DNA of 64,000 nucleotides, from positions 2,198,119 to 2,262,118 of the forward strand of contig NZ_SIHI01000001.1 in the NCBI RefSeq assembly GCF_007859735.1. The letters are read 5' to 3'. This DNA comes from Thalassoglobus neptunius (lineage in GTDB: Bacteria; Planctomycetota; Planctomycetia; Planctomycetales; Planctomycetaceae). The notes below the pieces were generated by a model. That model was not told where the DNA came from. It was given only the letters and a program-made list of their open reading frames with translations, and searched no databases. Position numbers and translations under genes: made by a program. Below, piece after piece: positions 35,412 through 45,237 of the stretch; position 1 is the stretch's first letter; the number at the start of each line of letters is the position of its first letter.

Positions 35412-36455
35412 ATGTTGCTGCTTATTATACGCGCGATTTATATCGTGATTTGTGTTGGTGCGCTGGCAACGTATACGTTCAGCCAGAACTCCAATGCCCC
35501 GGAATTCGTGGTGCAACACCCCGTCGCCTCATTCTTGGTGATGTTGTCGATTGCATTGTCGATTCTGCTGGTCGATATCCTCATTCCTCGCAAACGTGTG
35601 GAAGTCATTTCGGCGATCTACTTCGGTCTGTTGATCGGAGTGCTTCTGACCTATCTGATGAACCTTGCGCTGCGCCCGATGTTCAATGAACCGAATCTTT
35701 TCGGCAGCGAAGGGGGAGCCTACGCAGCTGCTTCGACGCTGATTTCGATTTTGATCCTCCCGTATATCTGTATCACTTTCCTGCTTCAGACGAAGGATCA
35801 GTTTCGGTTCGTCATTCCGTATGTTGAGTTCTCACGCGAACTCAAAGGGGGCCGACCGATGATCCTCGATTCGAGCGCCTTAATCGATGGCCGAATCGCA
35901 GATGTTGTCGATACGAATATCGTCGACTCAGAATTCATCGTACCGAGCTTCATTCTTCAGGAAGTCCAGGACGTTGCGGACAGTCAGGATAAGATTCGCA
36001 AATCTCGCGGACGTCGCGGTCTCGACATTCTGAAACGGTTGCAGCAGCATCCGAAGATTGAAGTCAAGATGCACAACGCCATCGACGAAACTGATAAAAC
36101 CGTTGATCAGCGACTTGTCGAGCTTTCGAAAGATTTGAACGCACGGCTGGTGACAAACGATGTGAACCTCAACAAGCTGGCGGGTGTTCAGGGCGTGGAT
36201 GTCATCAATTTGAATGACGTCGCCAATTCGCTCAAACCTCGCTACATCCCTGGCGAGCATTTGCGGATTCGAATTATCAAAGAAGGAGAAGGGCCAGGGC
36301 AGGGGGTTGGCTATCTTGACGATGGGACGATGGTCGTTGTCGATCAGGGAACGAGACAAATGGGGCAGGATGTCGACACGGTCGTGACGAGTGTTCTGCA
36401 GAACAGCGCGGGCCGGATGATCTTCTCAAAATTGACTGACGGTCAGGCGACTTAA
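35412..36455 (+). CDS. Membrane-anchored PIN-TRAM domain protein (YacL-like)
   Basis: 347 residues from the ATG at 35412, which begins directly with the first helix (MLLLIIRAIYIVICVGAL). The frame is open 55 codons upstream but that part is not conserved-looking. Four transmembrane helices occupy residues 1-125, a PIN nuclease domain about 148-270 and a TRAM RNA-binding domain about 282-340. PIN acidic residues are visible at Asp153 (ILDSSALIDGRI), Asp205 (RRGLDIL) and Asp250 (LVTNDVNLNK). It is the YacL architecture, presumed to be a membrane-tethered RNase. Its stop overlaps the start of the cyclase gene (TAATG), so the two are translationally coupled, although no shared function is known. 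Confidence 0.9.
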   Translation: MLLLIIRAIYIVICVGALATYTFSQNSNAPEFVVQHPVASFLVMLSIALSILLVDILIPRKRVEVISAIYFGLLIGVLLTYLMNLALRPMFNEPNLFGSEGGAYAAASTLISILILPYICITFLLQTKDQFRFVIPYVEFSRELKGGRPMILDSSALIDGRIADVVDTNIVDSEFIVPSFILQEVQDVADSQDKIRKSRGRRGLDILKRLQQHPKIEVKMHNAIDETDKTVDQRLVELSKDLNARLVTNDVNLNKLAGVQGVDVINLNDVANSLKPRYIPGEHLRIRIIKEGEGPGQGVGYLDDGTMVVVDQGTRQMGQDVDTVVTSVLQNSAGRMIFSKLTDGQAT

Positions 36456-38212
36456 TGTTAAACGTCGATCGAGATCGACTGGAGCGTGCTGAACAAGCGA
36501 TTCGGGATCAGCTTCTTTCTCGCCGAGACGAGTCGGGTTGCTGGACGGGTCGGTTGTCTGCTTCCCCCCTCTCCACTGCCACTGCGGTCATGGCTCTGCA
36601 TCAGGTCCAACTCGCACGGGGAGTTCAGGAGGGCGAGTTCACTCCATTGATTGTGAATGGCTTGCGATGGCTGTCGCAGTGTCAGAACGAAGACGGCGGA
36701 TGGGGAGACACTCTCAAAAGTCACAGCAACATCTCGACTTCCATGCTGGTCTTCGGCAGCTTTCAGGCAGTCGGCCTGTCCGAAGAATACTCGGAACTGT
36801 TGCAGCGAGCGGATGAATATATTCAGCGATGTGGCGGCAGCAAAGCAGTGGTCGAGCGTTATGGTCGGGACAAGACCTTCTCCGTTCCCATTCTGACACA
36901 TTGTGCACTGGCTGGGCTGGTGGACTGGAAGGATGTCTCGGCACTTCCGTTTGAACTGGCTTGCCTGCCGCATCAGTTTTACGCGACGATTCGTCTTCCC
37001 GTGGTCAGTTATGCCTTACCGGCCCTTATTGCGATTGGTCAGGTAAGACATCATTTTCGCAAGCCGTGGAATCCGTTGCTTGGCTGGCTACGAGATTCAC
37101 TCATTCCGAAGAGCTTGAGAATTCTTAAACGGATTCAACCTGAGTCGGGAGGGTTTCTGGAAGCGACTCCGCTCACCAGTTTCGTGGTGATGAGTTTGGC
37201 AGCCAAAGGAAACGTTGAGCACCCGGTCGTCGAAAGTGGCGTGAAGTTTCTTGTTGACTCAGTCTGGGACGACGGAAGCTGGCCCATCGACACCAATCTG
37301 GCGACATGGGTGACGACTCTTTCAGCAAATGCGATTTCATCAACTCTCAGCGAACAGGAACGGGCAGCGATCACCGAATGGTTGCTGAGTCAACAGTATC
37401 GTGAAGAGCACCCTTACACGCATGCAGCCCCGGGAGGTTGGGCGTGGACGAATTTGTCTGGCGGTGTTCCGGATGCTGACGATACGCCGGGAGCGATCCT
37501 CGCGCTGTTGAATCTGAATCCGCAGTCTCAAGATCCGCGGATCGGTGAAGCATGCAAGTTGGCGACTCAGTGGCTGGTCGATCTTCAGAATCGGGATGGT
37601 GGCTGGCCGACCTTCTGCCGCGGATGGGGAACGTTGCCGTTCGATAGGAGTTCCACAGATATTACTGCGCACTGTTTGCGAGCCCTCCATCGTGTCCGTG
37701 AAGAATTCGAAGATCTCCCGGGCGTCGAATCGGCCATTCGCGACGGGTTCGACTTTCTGAATCGATCACAAAACTCGGACGGCTCCTGGCATCCGCTGTG
37801 GTTCGGAAACCAGTTTGCCCCCGATGAAATCAACCCTGTTTACGGAACATCGAAAGTCATTCGTGCCTATCAGGTTACGAATCGAACTGAAGCACTTCCG
37901 CTGCAAGATGGCGTCCGCTGGCTGCGATCCGCCCAGAACCCTGATGGCGGCTGGGGAGGTGTTCAGGGGGCTCCGTCGTCGGTTGAAGAGACGGCCCTCG
38001 CCGTCGATGCTCTGATCGATGATCGTGATTCAGCGAATGCGATTGAATCCGGACTCAACTGGCTCATTGATCGAGTCGAATCAAACACGATTGATGAAGC
38101 CACTCCAATTGGTTTCTATTTTGCGAAATTGTGGTATTTTGAAGAACTGTACCCCGTAATCTTTGGATCAGGTGCGCTCCGCCGCGCCGTCGAGGATTGC
38201 CAGTCCCCATAG
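36455..38212 (+). CDS. Class II terpene cyclase, squalene-hopene cyclase family
   Basis: 585 residues, AGG seven bases before the ATG. It has the protonating DxDD motif as DADDT at residues 340-344. Several QW repeats are visible: QNEDGGWG (about 77), QNRDGGWP, QNSDGSWHPLWFG and QNPDGGWGG, plus the end motif LWYFEELYPVIFG. These features define the squalene/oxidosqualene cyclase alpha-barrel fold. It is shorter than typical bacterial squalene-hopene cyclases (about 630-720 residues). The substrate could be squalene or another polyprenyl chain. It is adjacent to a polyprenyl diphosphate synthase fusion, so a local isoprenoid pathway is likely. hpnC, hpnD and hpnE are not in the window. Confidence 0.86.
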   Translation: MLNVDRDRLERAEQAIRDQLLSRRDESGCWTGRLSASPLSTATAVMALHQVQLARGVQEGEFTPLIVNGLRWLSQCQNEDGGWGDTLKSHSNISTSMLVFGSFQAVGLSEEYSELLQRADEYIQRCGGSKAVVERYGRDKTFSVPILTHCALAGLVDWKDVSALPFELACLPHQFYATIRLPVVSYALPALIAIGQVRHHFRKPWNPLLGWLRDSLIPKSLRILKRIQPESGGFLEATPLTSFVVMSLAAKGNVEHPVVESGVKFLVDSVWDDGSWPIDTNLATWVTTLSANAISSTLSEQERAAITEWLLSQQYREEHPYTHAAPGGWAWTNLSGGVPDADDTPGAILALLNLNPQSQDPRIGEACKLATQWLVDLQNRDGGWPTFCRGWGTLPFDRSSTDITAHCLRALHRVREEFEDLPGVESAIRDGFDFLNRSQNSDGSWHPLWFGNQFAPDEINPVYGTSKVIRAYQVTNRTEALPLQDGVRWLRSAQNPDGGWGGVQGAPSSVEETALAVDALIDDRDSANAIESGLNWLIDRVESNTIDEATPIGFYFAKLWYFEELYPVIFGSGALRRAVEDCQSP

Positions 38213-38412
38213 AACCTGTCACCATTATATGACATCAATTTATTTCATGCACACTTTGTGACTTCCTTCCCAATAAGTTGATGACAGTCATTCGCCTGAG
38301 TTCGTTTCAGGTCCGAAGTGATTGAAAAAACGTTGGTGGATCGATCCGGTCACCCACTCATCGCTCCGAGTTCCTCGCTCGATCGAGGTGATAAAAGAAA
38401 AAGGAGTCGGCG

Positions 38413-40299
38413 TTGGATATTGCGACGAATCATTCTGAAAGCCGCGAATCAGACCAAACAGCCGCGACTGCCACGCAACAACGAAATCAGGTTGCGTCGG
38501 ACGATCCCCCTCCCAAAAAACGTTCGCGCCGCAAGAGCACAGCTCACTTGAAAGCGGTCCCCGAGACGTTGGCGCTGCGCGAATTGATCAAAGCGGATGC
38601 GGAAGCGTTCGCGAAGAATCTCGACCGCACGAACGCCTTCAGTCGAGGAGAACTCGAGAAATGGGGCCGCGAATTCTTACAGAAGATCCAGCAGCCTGAG
38701 AAGTTCCTCGGATTCGCGATGGTGATGATCGGGAATTACTTCTGGAAGAAGCAGTTTCTGGCGACTTCGTTCGAGAGAAGAATGCTCCTCCTTCCGCACT
38801 GCCTGAAACATGCAGAAGGGTGCCCGGCGGAATACGATCAGTTTGGATTGGACTGCGAGAAGTGTGGTGCGTGCTCGATCGCGGACTACAAAGTTCGCGC
38901 AGAACAACTCGGCTACAAAGTTCTGGTTGCTGAAGGATCACCAATTGTCCTGAAGATCATCGTCGAGGGATACGTCGACGGAATCCTCGGAGTGGCCTGC
39001 CTCAACGTTCTTGAGAAAGCCATCGATAAAGTCTTGATCGCCGGGGTGCCGTCGTTCGCGATTCCACTTCACTCAGGTGACTGCAAGAACACATCTCTGG
39101 ATGAATCCTGGGTCTGGGAAGTTCTTGAGAAGTACGAACCGATCGAGGTGCAGCAAACGCGAAGCTATGTTCCCCTGATGCGTGCATCATCGGACATCTT
39201 CACAAACAAATTCGAAGAACTGATCCCTCGCAAGAGAAGTCAAACTGCGGAACAGTCGACGTCGCCACTTGGACAGACGGAGTATGTTGCTCTCGACTGG
39301 CTTGCGAATGGGGGAAAGAGATTTCGACCATTCATTACGCTCGCAGCTTATGATGCTGCGACCGGTGGTGAGGTCGTCAATGGCCGTCACGACAAGAGTT
39401 TACCCGTTGAGTTTTCTTCGGCGGTTTCCAAAGTGGCAATGGCCATCGAAGCGTTTCACAAGGCGTCTTTGGTCCACGACGATATTCAGGACGACGATCA
39501 ATACCGATACGGTCGCGAAACGCTTCATCGCACTTACGGGACTGGTCGGGCGATTAACATCGGTGACTATCTGATCGGGCTCGGATACCGACTGGTCAAC
39601 GAGTGCCGCGAAGAGTTGGGAAGCGATGTGTCGTGTGACATCGTCGCAAATATGGCGGATGCCCATATCAAGCTTTGCGACGGGCAAGGTGCGGAAATGG
39701 CCTGGCAGGAATCTCCCGACTGGAACATTTCTCCGCTGGACGCTCTCCAGATTTACGCTTTGAAAACGTCGCCTGGATTCGAAGCGGCTCTCTTCTCCGG
39801 TCTTCGGATGGCGGGGTCAGTCGATCAGTATCACGAACTGATTCCCCAATTCTCGCGACATATTGGAGTCGGATTTCAAATTCTCAACGACCTGAAGGAC
39901 TGGGATGGAGACGATCACAACAAACTGATCGCCGGACAGGATGCACTTGCTCTTCGGCCGACACTTCTTCTGGCACTCGCTCTTCAAAATGCGTCTGAGT
40001 CAAAGAAGCAGGAAATTCGAGAGATCTATGAGGGCAGCGAACCTGATCCAATTCGAGTTCGTAAGCTGAGAGAAATCTTCTCTGCGTGCGGAGCGTTTGA
40101 GAAAGCAGAAGGACTCGTTCAGAAGTCACGAGAGCGTGCTGAAGCTTTGGCTGACGAAGTTGAATCGGACGAGTTACGGCAACTGTTGTACTTCTTTGTC
40201 GATTCCGTCCTCGCTGAAGAAGGTGAACCGAGCCAGTTGGAACTCCAGCAAGACTCGCCTGCTCCGATGTTGGTTTCGTTGCCGATCGTGGCTCAATAG
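38413..40299 (+). CDS. DUF116 - polyprenyl diphosphate synthase fusion
   Basis: 628 residues from a TTG at 38413, which has AAGGAG six bases upstream. Residues 1-60 are disordered and basic. Residues about 80-260 are a DUF116 domain with conserved cysteines (C130, C137, then CEKCGAC at 148-154, and C196, C224) that could hold a metal or Fe-S cluster. Residues about 285-610 are a trans-isoprenyl diphosphate synthase. It has GGKRFRP, a first Asp-rich motif HDDIQD (356-360) and a second motif in which the first Asp is Asn (NDLKD, 492-496). It would make a C15-C40 prenyl diphosphate. The domain fusion and the neighbouring cyclase suggest a dedicated route. Confidence in both domains is high. Confidence 0.88.
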   Translation: MDIATNHSESRESDQTAATATQQRNQVASDDPPPKKRSRRKSTAHLKAVPETLALRELIKADAEAFAKNLDRTNAFSRGELEKWGREFLQKIQQPEKFLGFAMVMIGNYFWKKQFLATSFERRMLLLPHCLKHAEGCPAEYDQFGLDCEKCGACSIADYKVRAEQLGYKVLVAEGSPIVLKIIVEGYVDGILGVACLNVLEKAIDKVLIAGVPSFAIPLHSGDCKNTSLDESWVWEVLEKYEPIEVQQTRSYVPLMRASSDIFTNKFEELIPRKRSQTAEQSTSPLGQTEYVALDWLANGGKRFRPFITLAAYDAATGGEVVNGRHDKSLPVEFSSAVSKVAMAIEAFHKASLVHDDIQDDDQYRYGRETLHRTYGTGRAINIGDYLIGLGYRLVNECREELGSDVSCDIVANMADAHIKLCDGQGAEMAWQESPDWNISPLDALQIYALKTSPGFEAALFSGLRMAGSVDQYHELIPQFSRHIGVGFQILNDLKDWDGDDHNKLIAGQDALALRPTLLLALALQNASESKKQEIREIYEGSEPDPIRVRKLREIFSACGAFEKAEGLVQKSRERAEALADEVESDELRQLLYFFVDSVLAEEGEPSQLELQQDSPAPMLVSLPIVAQ

Positions 40300-40336
40300 A
40301 GCACGTTCACTGTTTCACCAGCTATTGTGATTTGCG

Positions 40337-42376
40337 CTAGGTCCACTGGGTTTCTTCTGTTTCCGGAAATTCGTCTGCGTCGAGTGCTTCCAGGTACGAA
40401 GGTTTGAAGATTGCGCCGAGGCTGATTCGGATTGGCACCAGCATGGCGATGAACAGCGGAAACAGAATTCCGAGAGGGCTCTCTTTGACGACCCACAGGA
40501 TGAGCAGACACAACAATTGAATCAGTGAGAAGAGATGAACCATCGAGATGGGGACTCGACGAGTGTAGTGCGTCGCGGGGTAAAGCGATGGCTCCATGGT
40601 CCACAAGCTCAGGCGTTCGAAGAACTGATTACCTCGCATCGAAACAATCCCCATGAACAGGAACAGGCCGTAGAGAACTGCCATCGGGATGTTTTTGAGA
40701 AGCGGAAGCAACAGGAGTGATGCTCCGATCATTAAATGAATGGCCAGGCCGGTGATTCGGTTTTCACGAACACGGAGAATTCGGTCTCGTCGCTCTCCGC
40801 CGCTGCCGACGGATTCTTCAACGGTGGCGAGGCTGCGAACATGATTCAGGGAGCGGACAGTCGCAGCGACGGTCCAGGGAAGGCCGAAAGTCGAGCAGAC
40901 TCCGATCAACGCTCCCACAAGTGCCAGATCCCAATGGTAGGCACTTCCCTTCTTCAACTGATTGTCCGAAGCATTCACCAGTCTGGCGGTGATGTTCTGA
41001 TCGAGAAAGACCAGAATCGACCCGACCAAAGCGGGTCCCAAAGCAGCGAAGCGTACCCACATCGGAACGGCAAATGGATTCACAAGCCAGTCTCTTCCGC
41101 TGGTGGTCTCCCATCTGTCAGGGGCGGGGAGGATATCGAGATCGACTTCATGCAGGCGAAACGCAACAAGGGTCATCGCTCCCAATGCGATCGTCGGACC
41201 GAAGTCTGCGAGAAACTCGCGCATCCAGGGGAGCATGTACCGGCTCCGCCGCATCCCTTGCAACGTAATGGCAATGTAAAACGTTCCGAGTGCCAGAAGT
41301 AAGGAGAGAAGGGCGGTGTCGTGGTGCTGATTGATGTCCAGATCGTTGAAGATGGCAATCAGTGATTCCACAGCTTTGTAGATGAAAATGAATGAAATCA
41401 GCGCTGCGAAGATTTCATCGGTGAAGCGAGTGAAGTACCTCATCAGACAACTGGCATCCGTGAGGGCGAACAGTATCGTCAACATGGACGTCCAGAGACC
41501 GACCCAGAAGAACGTTGGAAGAAACGGAACCTGAAACTGCTGGCAGAGTTCAAAGAGGATCGCTGTGAACACCAGAAGCGGACCTGTCCCACCGAGGATA
41601 ATGAGCGGTTGTCCGGAGAAGAGCGCATAGATGATTCCACACAGTGCGGTGGTGGTGATCATTTCGACCGCCCCCATCGCTCCTCCTGTTTCGGCGGACA
41701 TCACTCCCCCGAAAGTGACCGTGGGAGCCAGACAGGCGAAGTACAGGAAGAGAACTGAGGCGATCGACTTCGCGTTGAATCCGTCTCGAAAGTCACTCCA
41801 GTAATACGGAAGTCGGCGCTTCAAGTCTCCGATCAATCCGCCGCCAAAACGCCCCGTCCGAGTGAGTCCATCCGGAATCTGTTTCGGTGTGATCTTCGTC
41901 GGTCGAGATCGCTCGATCGACTGCTCCATCGCAGCCTTCAAGTCATCCGGACTCTCTGCCACACTCAAGTCATAGCGAAAGTCATGATCAGACATGAGCT
42001 TCACGATGAGGGCGAGCGTATCGAGATGATCCGAAGTTGCGGATTTGGGGCCGAGGAGAATGAACAGATATCGCGTCGCAAGATGATCGGGGGCTCCCAT
42101 GTTGAGAGCATCATGCAGCCGCACGAAGACGACCATCTGGTCGATCATCAAATCGTCGTAGTAGTGGGGTGTCGACAACGAGTGGCCAATCGCTGTCGGA
42201 CTTGTTTTCTCTCTCTGGATCAGTCCATTGACGATCTGAGCTTCCGCGCCGGGAGCGATCAGTTTGCATTCGACGAGATGTCGAATTGTTTGCTCGAATG
42301 CTGATTCAATTGTCGATGCGGACAGATCGAGGAGGCAAGTGTCTGGATTCGAGAAAGTCTTGTAGAGGCTTTTCAT
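40337..42376 (-). CDS. EIIA-like domain fused to an SLC4/Band 3-like anion transporter
   Basis: 679 residues. Residues 1-160 resemble a PTS EIIA (nitrogen/fructose) domain, with TAIGHSLSTPHYYDD matching the active-site pattern GH(G/S)xAxPH. His71 is the candidate phosphorylation site. Residues about 195-665 are a polytopic HCO3-/anion exchanger domain: LAPTVTFGGVM, FSGQPLIILGGTGPLLVFTAILFE, VGLWTSMLT, the LVGSILVFLDQNITARLVN segment and a GLFLFMGIVSMRGNQFF segment. This parallels eukaryotic Band 3, whose cytoplasmic domain has the EIIA fold. The probable role is bicarbonate or anion transport controlled by the N-domain. The start is the ATG at 42376, AGG nine bases upstream. Confidence 0.88.
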   Translation of the reverse strand: MKSLYKTFSNPDTCLLDLSASTIESAFEQTIRHLVECKLIAPGAEAQIVNGLIQREKTSPTAIGHSLSTPHYYDDLMIDQMVVFVRLHDALNMGAPDHLATRYLFILLGPKSATSDHLDTLALIVKLMSDHDFRYDLSVAESPDDLKAAMEQSIERSRPTKITPKQIPDGLTRTGRFGGGLIGDLKRRLPYYWSDFRDGFNAKSIASVLFLYFACLAPTVTFGGVMSAETGGAMGAVEMITTTALCGIIYALFSGQPLIILGGTGPLLVFTAILFELCQQFQVPFLPTFFWVGLWTSMLTILFALTDASCLMRYFTRFTDEIFAALISFIFIYKAVESLIAIFNDLDINQHHDTALLSLLLALGTFYIAITLQGMRRSRYMLPWMREFLADFGPTIALGAMTLVAFRLHEVDLDILPAPDRWETTSGRDWLVNPFAVPMWVRFAALGPALVGSILVFLDQNITARLVNASDNQLKKGSAYHWDLALVGALIGVCSTFGLPWTVAATVRSLNHVRSLATVEESVGSGGERRDRILRVRENRITGLAIHLMIGASLLLLPLLKNIPMAVLYGLFLFMGIVSMRGNQFFERLSLWTMEPSLYPATHYTRRVPISMVHLFSLIQLLCLLILWVVKESPLGILFPLFIAMLVPIRISLGAIFKPSYLEALDADEFPETEETQWT

Positions 42377-42888
42377 TCGAAGTCACCTGTCCCTGGTTTC
42401 GAGCTAGAGCAAGTTGCTTTTTTCTGTGCACTCGCGTGAACTTTTTCATCAGGTCAATGGCTGAGTTTGCTCGTGCGAGTGAGTGCAAGCCAAAACAGAA
42501 AATGCTCTTGACCATTTTCATGCGATTTCTGCACCCGCCTGAAATCGTTTCTTTTAATGAATGCGGAGTCTGCTTGGGTGAACCGGTGAAATCTCTGTTG
42601 GAAATCCTGACTTCTGAACTCTCGCGTTCAACTCCTCAGGAAGTCGCAGCGAACAGATCGACGAGTGTCAGGATGAAATTCCAATCCGCTCAGTGGCCAC
42701 AACCATAGTCGTGGCATTCAGATTCACCAAGAGCGACTTGAAGAATCGGCGGTCATCAGCGGCTGGTCGAATGATGGAGCGAGAGCCAGATTGGACGGGT
42801 TGAAGCTGTGAAGAGAAGGCCGTTCGCTCGGGACGCCGCGAAATGCATCCGCGGGGCAGGTTCCGAATGCGAAACGTCGCCGTCGCAG
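42377..42888. other. Intergenic region between the SLC4-like gene and queF
   Basis: About 510 bp that contains repeat copy A (42405-42510) next to the transporter start. The remaining 380 bp has a few weak open frames and no recognisable gene, terminator or RNA. Confidence 0.35.
42405..42510 (+). repeat. Palindromic intergenic repeat, copy A
   Basis: About 106 bp starting TAGAGCAAGTTGC and ending GAAAATGCTCTTGA. Its ends form an imperfect inverted repeat (AGAGCA...CTGTGCACTCGC against GCGAGTGAGTGC...ACAGAAAATGCTCT). The core TCATCAGGTCAATGGCTGAG and the TTTGCTCGTGCGAGTG block are shared with copy B almost base for base. It lies 28 bp upstream of the transporter start. It resembles a REPIN- or MITE-like non-autonomous element. 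Confidence 0.88.
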
Positions 42889-43251
42889 CTACGAGTCCGA
42901 TTCCGGATATTCAACGATGACCGTTGTTCGAATTCCGCCCCGTGGTGTGAATGCTGCTTCGAGTTTCATCCACTTCGGTTCAGTAACCGAAACGAGGTCA
43001 TCCAGAATCTGGTTGGTGACTCTCTCGTAGAAGGCACCGTGGTTGCGATACTGCTGGAGATAGAGCTTCAGCGATTTGAGTTCGAAACACTTCTGATTCG
43101 GGATGTACGAGATCGTCAGCGTTCCGAAATCAGGCTGTCCTGTCTTGGGACACATCGATGTGAATTCGGGGCAGACCGTGTCGATCGTATAGGATCGATT
43201 CGGGTAAGGATTCTCGAAGGTTTCCAGGAGAGTGGGAGATGGGTCTGCCAT
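42889..43251 (-). CDS. queF: NADPH-dependent 7-cyano-7-deazaguanine reductase QueF
   Basis: Reduces preQ0 to preQ1 in queuosine biosynthesis. The 120 residues match the short YkvM-type QueF. The catalytic Cys34 lies in [13 protein letters not shown] with Asp41, and the QueF motif is [21 protein letters not shown] (Glu57). GGAA lies before the ATG at about 7-bp spacing. It is downstream of the anti-sigma-like gene on the same strand (115-bp gap containing an imperfect hairpin). queC is 40 kb away; no other que gene is seen here. Confidence 0.96.
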   Translation of the reverse strand: MADPSPTLLETFENPYPNRSYTIDTVCPEFTSMCPKTGQPDFGTLTISYIPNQKCFELKSLKLYLQQYRNHGAFYERVTNQILDDLVSVTEPKWMKLEAAFTPRGGIRTTVIVEYPESDS

Positions 43252-43366
43252 GAGTGTTTCCGGTAAATCAGTCTTGCAAACAAGCAGGATACAGGCCTGT
43301 TTGTGACCGTCAACTCAGCTTGTCTTCCCGAGGAGACCGTCAAAGATTGACTTGAATAAGGAATGA

Positions 43367-45091
43367 CTATTCCGGGAGTTCTCTCAAGAGCAGAAAGGCG
43401 CGGATCTTTTGTTCTTGCTGGCGCGTCGTGAGCGTTGGCGGAGGAGCGACTCCATCGTTGATCTGGGACGAAGCCCCCGAATTCACAGTCTTCACCCGAT
43501 TCAGTGGTTCACCCGATTTCGGCGAAATGGCAGGCAGAGCGAGACGTCGTTGGCCATTTCCAGCAGCGTTCAATTCCAAGCCCTGAGACGAAGTCGCGGA
43601 TGCTTTCAGCTCAAAGGAGTCCGGTCGAGCTGCAGTGACCCCGAAAGGTTCCTGATCAGAAGGTTGATCGGCATCAACTGTTTGACTCAACGCGGATTCG
43701 GTTCCGGAACTGGATGGGGTGACTGCAGGGACAACGAAACCGCCTCCTTGAGCACTCCCCTCAAGAACCAATCCTCTTGAGACGATGCCTTCTGAAACAC
43801 CTCTCTGGGCACTCAGGTCGAAGTGGAATCGTCGGGCAGGCTGTCCAACGTTCTGACTCACGCTGCGATTTTCGTACTCGTTGGGATAATCTTCGGCTTC
43901 CAGGCCAGCAGAACCTGGATTCACATCGAACCGTGAAGTCGGTGACGCTGAAAACATCAACTCAGCGGCCTCTTCAGCAGATTGTGAATAGGAATCCGAA
44001 AGATCCGGTGTTTGAGCATCAGTGACTGCCGATGAGATTCCTGAATGGCGAGCGAGGTCATCGGCAACAACGCCAAGATTCGTCTCGCGAAGCAGTTCCG
44101 AAGCATCTTCTTCGACATACATGACCGCACTGACCGCTTCGACACTGTTCAAAATGTTCTCCAGCGTTGGCTCTTCGAGATCGAGTATAACGACCGTGAA
44201 CTGCTGATCATCTGCGTTCTGAGTGTTGATCGCGATGTTTTGTATGTCGGCTGGCCGGGGAGTTTGCGATTTGACCAGAATCTCAACATCGCCAAGCGTC
44301 TTTTGAATGTCGACGACTGTAAAGTCGACGATAATCGGCGTCCCAGCATGAACCGTGGCCACTGAGAGGTCTTCGCCTCTGTCCGGAATGTCGGTCAACG
44401 TTTTGAGACGTTGCGCCAAATCATTGGCAGAAAGTGAAACGACCGTTGGTGTTGGCTGTTGTGGTTCCGTCGGAAAAACACCTGCCAGCGTCGACAGCTC
44501 TTCGATGGGAGATATCCCGTCAGATTCTGTGAATGCGGGACTCGGTTGATCCGCTAGCTGAAGAGAGTTGCTGACCCCGTTAGAAAGTGACTCCATTGTG
44601 CTCGCGGTGAAATTTCGGCTGCTTTCCAGGGTATCCGTTTGAAGCGAGATCGTTGAATTGAACGATGACTCTGTCGTTGGAGTCGTCGCCAACTCTTTCG
44701 ATTCGATCATCGTCGGGGGCAATCGACTGGCAAGTGAGTCCGTCGGAATTTGATCTCTTTGAAGCATCCAGACTGTGACGCCGATGCCGAGGCACGCTGC
44801 AATCGACGATGCGATCCAGGTGACTTTCGACCTTTTCGGCGAAGCTGTTTGAGCTTTGTTCACGCCCGTCGAATGACTCTTGACCGCATCCAGAATCTGA
44901 CTCTGTAAATCGGACGGAGCAGAAAGTCTCGGGACTTCCTGAACCCGCAAGCTGACGTTTTTGATTTCATCCAGTTCAGCCTGTAACTCCGGACTTTTCT
45001 GCAGCAATTCCTCGAGGAACTGCTTTTCAGCATCCGTAAGTTCTCCGTCGAGATAGGCGGATAGCATTTCTGGTGAATAAACGAAGGTCAT
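43367..45091 (-). CDS. Anti-sigma factor-like membrane protein
   Basis: 574 residues from the ATG at 45091 (578 if the TTG at 45103 is used; neither has a clear ribosome site). The N-terminus VYSPEMLSAYLDGELTDAEKQFLEELLQKSPELQAELDEI resembles the anti-sigma N-terminal helical bundle, but without the zinc-binding HxxxCxxC of ZAS proteins. One transmembrane helix follows (about residues 105-120, VTWIASSIAACLGIGVTVW). A long Ser/Thr/Gln-rich region without a known family occupies the rest. It is directly downstream of an ECF sigma gene, and the 130-bp gap between them is filled by repeat copy B. The role is inferred as holding the ECF sigma factor at the membrane. Confidence 0.8.
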   Translation of the reverse strand: MTFVYSPEMLSAYLDGELTDAEKQFLEELLQKSPELQAELDEIKNVSLRVQEVPRLSAPSDLQSQILDAVKSHSTGVNKAQTASPKRSKVTWIASSIAACLGIGVTVWMLQRDQIPTDSLASRLPPTMIESKELATTPTTESSFNSTISLQTDTLESSRNFTASTMESLSNGVSNSLQLADQPSPAFTESDGISPIEELSTLAGVFPTEPQQPTPTVVSLSANDLAQRLKTLTDIPDRGEDLSVATVHAGTPIIVDFTVVDIQKTLGDVEILVKSQTPRPADIQNIAINTQNADDQQFTVVILDLEEPTLENILNSVEAVSAVMYVEEDASELLRETNLGVVADDLARHSGISSAVTDAQTPDLSDSYSQSAEEAAELMFSASPTSRFDVNPGSAGLEAEDYPNEYENRSVSQNVGQPARRFHFDLSAQRGVSEGIVSRGLVLEGSAQGGGFVVPAVTPSSSGTESALSQTVDADQPSDQEPFGVTAARPDSFELKASATSSQGLELNAAGNGQRRLALPAISPKSGEPLNRVKTVNSGASSQINDGVAPPPTLTTRQQEQKIRAFLLLRELPE

Positions 45092-45134
45092 CCTGAAATT
45101 CAAACTCTTTCAAAAGATATCGGGATCGAAAACG

Positions 45135-45237
45135 AGAGCAAGTTGCTCTTTCCTGTGCACTCGCTTGAACTTTCTCATCAGGTCAAAGGCTGAGTTTGCT
45201 CGTGCGAGTGAGTGCACACTGAAACAGAAAATGGTCT
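45135..45237 (+). repeat. Palindromic intergenic repeat, copy B
   Basis: About 103 bp in the gap between the anti-sigma-like and sigma genes. It starts AGAGCAAGTTGCTCT, itself a small palindrome, and ends ACAGAAAATGGTCT. It is nearly identical to copy A in the middle. Read on the minus strand its terminal TAGACC supplies the TAG stop codon of the sigma gene (45236-45238). Confidence 0.88.

Noticed and set aside
43252..43366. A preQ1 riboswitch upstream of queF
   Set aside because: An imperfect hairpin (43277-43303) exists, but I could not match the preQ1 aptamer consensus and its A-rich tail.
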